64,000 nt of DNA from Cryptomeria japonica. Its lineage: Eukaryota > Streptophyta > Pinopsida > Cupressales > Cupressaceae. The DNA is taken from assembly GCF_030272615.1 (NCBI RefSeq), contig NC_081415.1, positions 266,667,425 to 266,731,424 of the forward strand, written 5' to 3'. The number at the start of each line of letters is the position of its first letter. The stretch's first letter is position 1. The translations under genes were made by a program, and so were the position numbers. Shown here piece by piece: positions 35,157 through 45,570 of this stretch. Under the pieces are notes generated by a model. It did not search any database, was not told where the DNA came from, and worked only from the letters and a program-made list of their open reading frames with translations.

Positions 35157-36697
35157 GGTATGACTCTCAACATTCTTGTGCTTTGGGATGCATAATAGGG
35201 TCATGCATAGCATAAAAATTTCCACCCAGATGCGCTTGTGATGTCGGTTTGTGCACACAATGAACTGAATCAATTCTAGCCAATCCTACAACTTTGCATT
35301 GCATGCAACTGACGGTTTTTGTAGCAGGCAAAAAAATGCAACCAATTGAAAATGGCTTTGAGTCATCAAAAAATAAGATAGGAAATTATAGAGGAGCCTC
35401 ACATGACCCCACAGGTTCAAACGGATTGACCATATATGTCCTGGATTTGAAGAAACACTCCATCAAATTTTGATAATTTTTTGGACTCAGGGCACTTGAG
35501 AGATTGCCCTGGTACGGTATGACTCTCAACATTTCGATGCTTTGGGATGCACAAGAGGAGCATGCATAGCATAAACCTTCCCACCTAAACGTTCTCGTGA
35601 TGTCAGATTGTGCACACTACAAACCGAATCAATTCTAGCCAATCCTACAACTTTGCATTGCATGCAATTGACGGTTTTTGCAGCAGGTGAAAAAATGCTA
35701 CCAATTGAAAATGTCTCCGAGTCATCAAAAACTAAGATAGGCCATTGCAGAGGAGACTCACGCAACCCCATAGGTTCAAGAAGATCAACCATATGTATCC
35801 TGGATTGGAAGAAACCATCCGTCAAATTTTGATAATTTTTTGGACTCATGGCACTTGAGAGATCACCCCGGTACGGTATGACTCTCAATGTTTCGACACT
35901 TTGGGATGCATGAGAGGGGAACACCTAGTGTAAAACTATCCACCTAGATGCGCTCATGACATCGGTTTGTGCACACGACAAACTGAATCAATTCTAGCTA
36001 ATCTTGCAACTTTGCATTGCATGCAAATGATGGTTTTTGTAGCAGGCGAAAAAATGCTACCAATTGAAAATGGCTCCGAGTCATCAAAAACTGAGATAGG
36101 CCATTTAGAGGAGCTTCACGCGAACCCATGGGCTCAAATGGATCGACCTTATGTGTCCTGGATTTGAAGAAATAGTCCGTCAAATTTTGATAATTTTTTG
36201 ACTCGGGGCACTTGAGAGATCGCACTGGTACGGTATGACTCTTAATGTTTTGGTGCTTTAAGATGCACAATAGAGGTATTCCTAGTGTAAACATACCCAC
36301 CCGGATCCTCTCATGATATCAGTTTGTGCACAGGATGAGCCAAATCGATTATAGCCAATCCTGCAACTTTGCATTGCATGCAACTGATGGTTTTTGCAGT
36401 AGGAAAAAAAATGATACCAATTGAAAATGGCTCCGAGTTGTAAAAAGCCAAGATAGACCATTGTAGAGGAGCCTCATGAAACTCCATGAGTTCAAACGGA
36501 TTGACTATATGTGTTGTGGATTTGAAGAAACGGTCTGTCAAATTTTGACAATTTCTTGGACTCGGGGCACTTGAGAGATCACACTAGTATGGTATGACTC
36601 TTGACATTCTGGTGCTTTGGGATGCACAATAGGGGCATGCCTAGCGTAAACCTGCCCACCTAGACATGCTCGTGACATCGGTTTTTGCACACGACAA
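35157..36697. repeat. 359-bp tandem array, 4.3 units
   Basis: Units start at GGTATGACTCT: 35157, 35516, 35875, 36232 and a partial unit at 36591. Spacings are 359, 359, 357 and 359. Shared internal phrases include GCATTGCATGCAA, GGTTTTTG.AGCAGG, CCAATTGAAAATGGCTCC and TTTTGATAATTTTTTGGACT. By eye the units differ by roughly 10-20%. No conserved ORF. Satellite-like, located between the two convergent genes of transposon G. Confidence 0.95.
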
Positions 36698-36772
36698 ACA
36701 AAATTTGACCATTGCAAGCGTGAGGGTGCTTTCGCACCAAACACATATTGTTGTTTATATTCATATTGTTGA

Positions 36773-37080
36773 TTTTTGTTGTTTAAATTCATATTGTTGA
36801 TTCCATATGCAAATATTAATTTAAATTTATAAAAGGGCAGCCACCAAATACAATGAATACATAATAATGAACTGAATACAAGGAGTTTTGTAGGGTTAAT
36901 TCAACATTTTAGAAATTTTATCAAATCATATTCCACGATTGCAATGTTTAATATCATATATTTTTGTTGTTTATATTCATATTGTTGATTACATAGGAAA
37001 ATGATCAATTAAATTTATAAAAGGACAACCACAAAATACAATGAATACAAAATAATGAACTCAGTACACATTTATTGGAT
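36773..37080. repeat. Two tandem units of 188 bp
   Basis: TTTTTGTTGTTTAAATTCAT (36773) and TTTTTGTTGTTTATATTCAT (36961), each followed by TTAAATTTATAAAAGG.C.ACCA and AATACAATGAATACA. Noncoding, next to the 359-bp array. Confidence 0.85.
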
Positions 37081-38157
37081 CGCATATCAACATTTATATA
37101 TATAAAAAAAGGCATGTCTGCCAATTCAATACAATTATTACAAAAATGTGGCATATGCCATGTTCAAATCGATATACAATAAAAATGTAGAATATATCTA
37201 CATGTGTTGGTCATTCTATGACCAAAACTAACACTACATGATCCTAAACTTGTAGTGGATCATCAAAATCAAGCCTCTTCGATGCAGTATGCAGCTCTGT
37301 AGATGGTTGCAAAACCACAATTCAAAAGCCAAGTTAGAATTCTTTTGTAGAAAATAGTTCACAATTAACAACATAACTATGCATTTAACTATAATTCCTT
37401 TGCAATTAAAATGTAGATTACCTCATCAGCTGATCTAGGAGCTAATGTCTTCACTCTCCTCTCCTTGTCTCTTAGGAGTTTTCTTGAAGACATACTTAAA
37501 TGGATCCACGTTATGGTCGTACCGCAAAGGGGTCTATTAGAGATTAAATGTACAATTAATACAATTTACTAACATAAATATATCAAAAACACTTAAAAAC
37601 TATAATATAGAGAACAATGACGTACCTATGCCTGAGATGCTTCTCCAATGGATTGAGGATGGCTCACCATCGATGGAGAAACTGTCACTATTACCTATAC
37701 AAAAAATGTTCAAAGATTAAATACAATTAATATAATGATAAGTATTGTAGGTTAAAAATAATTAATTTTACATATCAAACAAAAGTGTACCAGATCCTGA
37801 GATGCTTCTCTAGTGCACGTAGGAGGATTCACCATTGATGAAATAGGTATGGATATTTCCTGTATGAAAAAATTATAAGATTAAAATATATCACAAGTTC
37901 ACATGTACGTGTGCATATAATCATGAAATCAAGAAAATAAAATAGAGATACATACCTCCGCCCTCTCTTGATCTACGGGCAAATCAGGTGCATTCAACAA
38001 ATCTACATAGTTCAATGGTCATTGTACATGTAAAATAGACAAAAAATAGTAATCAATCTACAAACCCCAACTAATACTTGATTTCAACATTTTCAAACAA
38101 TTGTACAACTAAAAATGTGTTCAATTACCTTCTTCCCACATTTTGGTGTCTTTGAGG

Positions 38158-39247
38158 TGTTGGCATTTTGATGATGTTTTGATTGTCATTGATGGACACA
38201 CTTTCTTGATGTATGAGTTATGCTCAACCGGTAATTGTTCCAACTGGTATTATGTATTATAGTCTTTAGACTATCAGTAATTTGTAGAAGATGTTTACCG
38301 GTCACAAAGTGGTACGAGACCTCAAGCGGTTCGAGGATCTCAAGCGGTATGAAGGAACAAAGTGGTAGTTAACATATTCCATTCTTCATTTTTGACAACC
38401 GGTAATCGGTATATTGTATGAACCGGTATTACTCTGTGATGAGTTATCATCCACCGACACTTTGGCGGTGATTTTGTGTCATGTTACCAAATGTGTCTAG
38501 ATGCACTGAACCTAGGAACTTGTAGTTTAATCCTATTGAACCGACATGAAATCAGTTTCCTTTATAAGGACATCATGTCTAGTGTTTGTATGGATGAGAG
38601 ATGTATGATGTATGAGAAGGTTATGTGCGATCTTTGCAGAGAAGATTAGGTCTGTGTGAAGACTTAGAGTGTGGAGATATTGAAGACTGAAGTAATGCTG
38701 AAATGCATTAACAATGAGCTATCAAGTATCTAACCAAATATACTGTGCTAGTATCTAGATCACTCACTTGTTGATTACTCACATCGTCGACAAGTTTGAA
38801 ACCCTTAACCGGGTAGGCTCAGCAAAGCCTTTATAAATCCTCTAACAAGGTGGTTCACAACTGTGGATCTTAAATTCTTTAGCAAGGTAGTCTTTAACAA
38901 GACTTATCTCCTAACAGAGATCTAGATTCCTAACAGGATCTATTCTGGTGAAGAACATTATATGACCTTAAGCGGTCTAACATTAACCGGTCTGGTTTCT
39001 ATTCTACAGATAGTTACTTGTGAGTTTCTGCTCACCGTGGTTTTTCCCATTTGGGTTTCCACGTCAAATATCTTGTGTTATGGTGATTGTGGTTTTGTGG
39101 GTGAATGCTTTATTTGCTATTTGGTTTGCATTTATCTTAACTAGTTTATTAGTGAATCTATTATACTGATTATCTGCTAAACTATATAAGAGTTTGAGTT
39201 CAATATTTTTTGGTATACTAATTCACCCCCCCTCTTAGTATTCATCA
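38158..39247 (+). repeat. Element C 5' LTR
   Basis: 1090 bp. The pyrimidine-rich U5 box ATTCACCCCCCCTCTTAGT (39221-39239) is the complement of the GA box in the minus-strand elements. Several CCGGTA/CGGTA motifs occur. Partner LTR at 44466-45570. Confidence 0.94.
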
Positions 39248-39249
39248 AT

Positions 39250-39261
39250 TGGTATTAGAAC
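39250..39261 (+). promoter_or_regulatory. Element C primer-binding site
   Basis: TGGTATTAGAAC, two changes from TGGTATCAGAGC of A and B, same two-base AT spacer after the LTR. The changes are C to T and G to A. Confidence 0.85.
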
Positions 39262-39285
39262 CAACCTTTCTATAAGTCTAACCAC

Positions 39286-40521
39286 TTGGAAGGAGATATG
39301 GGGGAATACATTGTGAGGGAACTTACTCATCGTCTCACTCAGACTGAGAGAGCCTATGATGAACTCAAAGTCAAGTATAAAGCCTCTTTGGCTAAGAGAA
39401 GAGAGCATACTGAGAAACTGATGGAACTTACTGAAAATAGCTCTTCTGATGAAGCTGACATGGATGCCCTAGTTGAAGAAGTTGAAAAATTGAATGAACC
39501 TAAAGCCAACCTAAGAAAGGAGTTGGAAGAACTGACTATCAGAATGTGTCAAGAGCTTGAGAACCAAAGGAAAGCTGAAGATCTGGTAAAAGACAAAGAT
39601 CATGAGATCTCCAAGCTAAAGCAAGAAATTTGTGCCCTTACCGCTCATCTCCAAGAGAGTAAAGTGGAAAAAGAAGATATGCAAGGTGAACTAAACATGG
39701 CTATTTCTGAGAATGCAACCCTGATGGAATCTAATGCTTCTATTTCCAAGGAATGAACTGAGTCAAAGGAGATACTTTCCAAATTCAATAAAAGTACTGT
39801 TAAGCTAGAATAAAAGTTGGAATCAACAAACCCGGTAAAGAATACCACTGGACTTGGTTTCTTTGGGTATGAGGAAGGTGAAACCTTTGGAACAAAAGCT
39901 GAAGCATCAAAGATGCAACCAACATCCAAGGATAAAGGTAAGAAAAATTTTAAACCTGTTTGCTTCAATTGTCTCAAGGAAAGACATACTACTAATGTGT
40001 GTAGAAGCAAGGCCTACAATAATTTTCCTTATTTTCTAAACAATAAGCCTAGATCCAATAGATTCAATAGAAACTGATATGCATGCAACAAGTTTGGGTA
40101 TAAAGCATTTGAATGCAGGTCTCTTTTGCACAACACTGGGAGATACCCTCCAAGGACTCAAGGAGTTATCCCGGAACCCTTTGTGAACCGGAATCCCAAC
40201 TGGTATAATACCTATGACCATCGTTCAGGTGGCTATCAAGCACCAACTAGTTGGAGAGAAACCTATTTGATATGTCATGGTAGCGGTCACACTGCTACAA
40301 CATGCAGAAGGAAGAATGGTAGTATGAATAATGGACCATGGAGAACACCTGGAATGGTATACTATCATTGCAACAAACTGGGTCACACTGCCAGAACCTA
40401 TAGAGTGAGAAATAACCTATCGGATGATATACCGATCACTCCAGAAGGGAAGATTGATGTTGAAACTGTTCAAGTGGGAATGAATGAAACTTGGAAAAAG
40501 AAACCTGAAGAAGTGTCATAG
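39286..40521 (+). pseudogene. Element C ORF1: coiled coil plus zinc knuckles
   Basis: A single frame of 412 codons from ATG 39286 (MEGDMGEYIVRELTHRLTQ) to TAG 40519-40521, broken only by TGA 39754, TAA 39811 and TGA 40075. The first 160 residues are a strongly charged coiled coil (heptad-like LKQEICALTAHLQESK). The second half has CFNCLKERHTTNVC, then degenerate knuckles ACNKFGYKAFEC, ICHGSGHTATTC and YHCNKLGHTARTY, the last preceded by PWRTPGM and followed by ETWKKKPEE. It matches element B ORF1 in order and in the WR-x-PGM and WKKK landmarks. Probable role: RNA-binding structural protein of the particle. The copia gag signature is absent. Confidence 0.88.
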
Positions 40522-41008
40522 GATGAACCGGTTTCTACACCTAGTGCAGAAGTCTCTGAACTGACAAACTGAGCTTCAGAAAATATTAGGGGGATCATAT
40601 CAGTGAAATATTTGAACCCTTGGTTTATATCGGTAAAGACCTTAATCAGTATACGCTACCTGTCAATCGACAGAAGACTTGAAGTGGTAAAAGGAAAAAT
40701 TAGGGTTTGTACCCTAACGGAGATGCATTTATTATGGTAGGTGAAAGATTGTTTAAAAGGGATTTTTGTCATCATTTTCACTTATTTGTTTTTTAGCAAA
40801 GAATTTTCAAGAGCAGAGCGACGAAGAGCGATTTGTCTAGTGATTCAAAGCAAATTCAAAAATATTGCAGAGGAATCCAGCAGACTTTCAATCTATCGGT
40901 GAAGAACACTAAGTGGTGTTCCAAGCAACCAAAGTTGTGTGTTGTGAGTGACATTGGCAAAACCTAAATTTTGGTTTGTGAAGGTATTTCTAGAATTTCT
41001 TTCTTATC
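40522..41008 (+). other. Element C inter-ORF spacer
   Basis: 487 bases without an ORF. It contains GAAGAACACTAAGTGG and a likely untranslated leader before ORF2. No splice sites or promoter can be argued with confidence. Confidence 0.5.
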
Positions 41009-43928
41009 ATGGAATCTGCATTGCACTCTAGTGCACCTGTAGATTCAGCTGAATTTATTCAAAAGAAGATGAAATACAATACCCTATCCCAGATACCCAC
41101 CGAAGTTATAGTTGAGGAAGATATTTCAAGATATATTGATTGTAAATTGGAAGACCTAGGATCCTTAGTGATCCATTCCCAACTAGGTCTGTTCTATGGG
41201 GATGACAAGAAAATCAAACCTGAATATAGCATCCTAGAGAGGAATAAACTACATAATGTGGTTTATTTTCTGGAAGAGTTCATTGAAGATCACATCTGCA
41301 TCATCCTGAGTAGAGTGCATGGTGATAAAATGTATTTCAAGCGGACACATGACATCACAACGGAAGTAATTCATGTCGTCATCAGTTTCTGTAACATTGG
41401 AGAGGTGCCAAATCTAAGGAAGGTCACCAAGACTAAAATGACTAAGCTCACCAGTTCTCTGAGCGACCAACGAGCAATGATCGTCAACACCATCAAAGAT
41501 TATTTGGTTAAGTATGCTTGCATGGTGATTGGCTATCGGATGTTTTATGCCAGCAGAATGAACTTTGTCCTTGCTGCTGCAGTGAATGCCACCTACAGAA
41601 TGATTAAGGAAGACACCTCATTTGATTTGTGTACCTATTTGCAGAAGCAATTGCTACTAAACCTAAAGTCCATTAAACAAGATAATGCTTTAAGGTTCAG
41701 GTTTGGACAACTTCTAGTCAGCCTATTCTTTTACTTTCAAGGTTATTTCCCTAGAATAGGTGATATGTAATGGTCTACTGACTTATCGGTCTCTAGACAA
41801 ATCAAGGAAAGTCTTCAAGTAGTGGGAACTTCACATCCTAAGGTTTTGAACAGATACTTCGATGAATTCAAGCAGAAAATGAGCCAGAGGATGAGGATAT
41901 CTGGTGATATTGTGAAGAAATATGAAGATGACATCTGCTTCACCATAAAGGTAGATGAATGCATAATGGAAGTGGTGGAACCAAGAAAGGAAGTAGTTGA
42001 ACAAATGGGGTATAAAGTGATGTATGATATGTTGATCAGGTATGCCTCTACCCTACTTGCCTCACCACTAGCTACTAAGAAAAAGAGAACCGGTACCTAC
42101 TTAGAGAGGGTAACACCGGTTGAAGATCCTACATAGGAAAAGGGTAAGACAGTGCCATCGATATTGGCACAGGTTACCTCAGTAGTCCAAAAATGACCAA
42201 GCGGTCACCTTCCAAGAAGAAACCTGAGGTCTCTCCCGCTAAAGTATTTGAGAGGAAGTAGAGAACCAAAACCAGCTCACTGAAGTCAGAAGATACTGAA
42301 CTAGAAATTCAACCTAAGAAGACAAGACAATCAAGCAAGAAGGGAAGATCTACCAGTAGTGCACCTACAACTTCAGCACCGGTAAACATAAATGTTTCCT
42401 CCTATAAGCCTATGACACATTGTTAGAGGACAATCAAGAACATTAAGAGAAAATTGCTTGATGATTTAAAAGAGCATTTTGATGATTTTAATGATAATGA
42501 GAAGTAGAATAAGAGGTTATTAGATATTTTTGTGTCAATGACCAGTCGTCATCTGAAATCAGATCGGTCACACCAGATTCTTTATACAATTCTTTAGATA
42601 ACAAATGGTGCATTGCCATTGAAAAGGAACAGGAAATAAGGGAGAGAGTCTTTGCACAATAATTTCCTGATGCCTCTAATTCTGCATTATTTGAGATAAT
42701 GGATAAGAACAAAGGCCTCTTCTTTATGAGAAGAAGAAGACTCAGGCTACTAGAAGGTAAAGCTTTTGAAGTGGAGAAGGACACACATTTACATGCCAAA
42801 GTTGTTGTCTGGTTACACCAAGTGTCTAAAGCCAATCTGAAGGCTGAAAAAGTGCCTGATCTAACATCAGACAAACCAGATGAAGCATTTGACAGTCAAG
42901 GGGAAAGAGTGATAGAGAAAAATGATCCCATTGATGTGGATGCATTAGATGTTGAGGATGTCACTCCGGACACAAAGAAAGAGAAACGGGACAAGGAAAA
43001 AGCTAAAAAAGAGAAGCAGGACAAAGAACAAATGAAGAAAGAGGAAGACAAGAGGAAAGAGGAAGAGAAAAAGAAAGAGGATGAGAAGAGGAAACAAGAA
43101 GAGAAGAGAAAAGAAGAGGAGAAGAGGAAAGAAGAGGAGAAGAGAAAAGAAGAGGAGAAGAGGAAAGAAGAGGAGAAAAAGGAGGAAGAAAAGAAAAAGA
43201 AGGAAGAAGACAAGAAGAAGGAAGAACTAAAGAAGAAACAAGAAGAGGAGCAAAAGAAGAAAGAAGAGGAAAAGAAAAGAACAGCAGAGGAGAAGGAAGT
43301 AGAGAAAACCAAACAAGTGGAGACTCCCAAGGCAACCGGTGGTCAAGCCAAACTGGTTGACACCGCCAGTCTGATTGACCTTCAATCAACATATGAGTCC
43401 GAGCTGATCCGAGGCATCAAACTGGCACAAGAAAGACTAAAAGAGTTATAGAGGAAGAAGGAAAGGGATGTCATACAAACTGTAGTTGACACCCTTACCA
43501 ATTTGATTCCCGGTACTAACCTCCCCAGTATCGATTCCTCTCTATCGAAGTTGAAACTCCTTTGTACTATAATAGAGGACTAGGTACAATGCTTGGAAGA
43601 TGTTGTTGCAGCCACTATGAAGAATAATCATGAAAAGGCACTCAACACTTCCTTAGTCAAGAAACTAAATGAGCTTTGGTCACAACTTCTAAAGTAGCAG
43701 AAGAATATCAGGGGTGCTATGGATGAGGGTAAATTACTATTGAGTAAAATCTGCCAACCCCATCTATTTTGTGATGATATTCTTAAGCACAAAGATAAAC
43801 TCCAATCGAAGTTCCAAGCATACATCAACACCTTCAAGATGCCATATGATTCATTTACTACATATGGGAAAATGGTCCATCATTATCAGCTACAGACTGC
43901 TAGGGTGGAATCAGAAATCTGCAACTAG
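41009..43928 (+). pseudogene. Element C ORF2: large conserved protein with Lys/Glu-rich region
   Basis: Start ATG 41009 (MESALHSSAPVD). Frame 1 runs past TAA 41768 to TAG 42134. It then shifts at about 42190 and again before 42699, and runs to 43928 through stops at 43449, about 43579 and 43696. N-terminal domain: CIILSRVHGDKMYFKR and TEVIHVVISF. Second block: MVIGYRMFYASRMNFVLAAA and FGQLLVSLFFYFQGYFP. Third: FDEFKQKMSQRMRISG and KYEDDICFTIKVDE. A Lys/Ser-rich linker and a segment with RRRRLRLLEGKAFEVEKDT follow. Then comes a roughly 120-residue Glu/Lys repeat (42985-43320) that could form a single alpha helix or coiled coil, then LIDLQSTYESELIRGIKLAQ. Blocks align with element B ORF2 along much of the length. 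No recognised catalytic motif. Confidence 0.87.
42985..43320 (+). repeat. Lys/Glu-coding purine tract (GAAGAGAAGAGGAAA units)
   Basis: Repeats of 15-18 bases (GAAGAGGAGAAGAGGAAA) encode KEEEKR-type motifs inside element C ORF2. Element B has a Lys-rich but non-repetitive counterpart, so this tract expanded in the C lineage. The opposite strand gives Ser/Phe-rich or Leu/Ser-rich chance ORFs. Confidence 0.9.
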
Positions 43929-44453
43929 ACAAAAGATTTGTAGGAGCTTCAACTGGTCTTATTACCCAGATGATAGATTCTTCATAAATGTTTTGTCAAT
44001 CCGGAAGCCATCGCGGTAACTAAAGAGATGAGTACCATTGATGCTATGGAAGAACTGGTATTCCAGATCCAAACAAAAAGTGAGGTTGCTACCTCATTAC
44101 TTGAGTCATGGACATTGTCCATGAAAAATTTTATGCAGAATTTTAAATCTATTTTTAATAAGTTTTATTCCTTATTGTCATAAACATTTACTCTATTTTC
44201 TATATATAAGGAAACAGGGGTTATTCTGCATTACTTTGTCATTGTTGACAAAGGGGGAGTAGTATTTAAAATTTTGGTGAATGTTACCATTTAATGTATA
44301 CTTTCATGTTACCACTTTGGGGGAATAGTATACAATGTAATTTCTGCAAAAGGGATAGTGTGTATGCTTAGGGGGAGTAATTTTGATTATGGCATATTTC
44401 TGTTGTAAAAACACTTAGATGTCAAAATTTTCCTAAGTGTTTCCATCAATGCC
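43929..44453 (+). other. Element C 3' untranslated region
   Basis: Noncoding. It contains three copies of a GGGGGAGTA/GGGGGAATA phrase (near 44255, 44320 and 44370) resembling extra polypurine tracts upstream of the real one at 44454. Confidence 0.6.
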
Positions 44454-44465
44454 AAAGGGGGAGCT
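44454..44465 (+). promoter_or_regulatory. Element C polypurine tract
   Basis: AAAGGGGGAGCT immediately before the 3' LTR. The flanking arms AATGCCAA (44448-44455) and TTGGTATT (44468-44475) form a near-inverted repeat. Confidence 0.87.
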
Positions 44466-45570
44466 TGTTGGTATTTTGATGATGTTTTGATTGTCATTGA
44501 TGGACACACACTTTCTTGATGTATGAGTTATGCTCAACCGGTAATTGTTCCAACCGTATTATGTATTATAGTCTTTAGACTATCGGTGTTTTGCAAAAGA
44601 TTTTTACTGGTCACAAAGCGGTATGAAGACCTCAAGCGGTTCGAGGATCTCAAGAAGTATGAAGGAACAAAGTGATAGTTAACATCTTCCAGTCTTCATT
44701 TTTGACAATCGGTAATCGGTATATTGTATGAATAGGTATTACTCTATGATGAGTTACCAACCAGTATTTTTGTGATGAGTTATCATCCACTGACACTTTG
44801 GTAGTGATTTTTTGTCATGTTACCAAATGTGTCTAGATGCACTGAACCTTGGAACTTGTAGCTTAATCCTATTGAACCAACATGAAATCAGTTTCCTTTA
44901 TAAGGACATCATGTCTAGGGTTTGTATGGATGAGAGATGTATGATGTATGAGAAGGTTATGTGTGATCTTTGCAAAGAAGATTAGGTCTATGTGAAGAGT
45001 TAGAGTGTGGAGATATTGAAGATTGAAGTAATGTTAAAATGCATTAACAATGAGCTATCAAGGATCTAACCAAGCATACTGTGCTAGTATCTAGATCACT
45101 CACTTGTTGATTACTCACATCTTCGACAAGTCTGAAACCCTTAATCGGGTAGGCCCAACAAAGCCTTTGTAAACCCTCTAACAAGGTGGTTCACAACTTT
45201 GGATTTGAAATCCTTTAGCAAGGTAGTCTTTGACAGGACTTATCTCCTAACAGAGATCTAGATTCCTAACAGGATTTGTTCTGGTGAAGAACATTGTATG
45301 ACCTTAACCGGTCTGGTTTCTATGTTGTAGATAGTTACTTGTGAGTTTATGCTCACCATGATTTTTCCCATTTGGGTTTCCATGTCAAATATCTTGTGTT
45401 ATGGTGATTGTGGTTTTGTGGGTGAATGCTTTATTTGCTATTTGGTTTGCATTTATCTTAACCAGTTTATTAGTGAATCTGTTATACCAGTTATTTGCTA
45501 AATTATTTAAGAGTTTGAGTTCAGTATTTTTTGGTATACTAATTCACACCCCCCCTCTTAGTATTCATTA
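44466..45570 (+). repeat. Element C 3' LTR
   Basis: 1105 bp, ends ATTCATTA where the partner has ATTCATCA. The target duplication TGAGG follows. Small insertions relative to the 5' LTR (for example near 44750-44770). Confidence 0.94.

Larger units (their letters stand above)
38158..45570 (+). mobile_element. Element C: non-autonomous LTR retrotransposon without pol
   Basis: 7413 bp, plus strand, exact target duplication TGAGG (38153-38157, 45571-45575). LTRs at 38158-39247 and 44466-45570 begin TGTTGG and end ATTCATCA / ATTCATTA. Primer site TGGTATTAGAAC follows the 5' LTR by two bases, and polypurine tract AAAGGGGGAGCT precedes the 3' LTR. The internal 5.2 kb has no integrase, RT or RNase H. 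It contains ORF1 (coiled coil, zinc knuckles) and ORF2 (large unknown protein) colinear with element B. It is inserted in an exon of the second gene of transposon G. Confidence 0.94.

Noticed and set aside
35157-36697. Possible CRISPR-like or gene-family array
   Set aside because: The 359-bp units have no spacers and no conserved ORF, and the genome is a plant. It is a tandem satellite-like array.
35526-36792. ORFs of 66-132 codons repeated in the 359-bp array
   Set aside because: Their frames and lengths differ between units and stops fall at different places, so no protein is conserved.
42896-43392. Minus-strand ORFs rich in Ser/Phe or Leu/Ser/Pro
   Set aside because: They are the antisense of the Lys/Glu-coding tract in element C ORF2.
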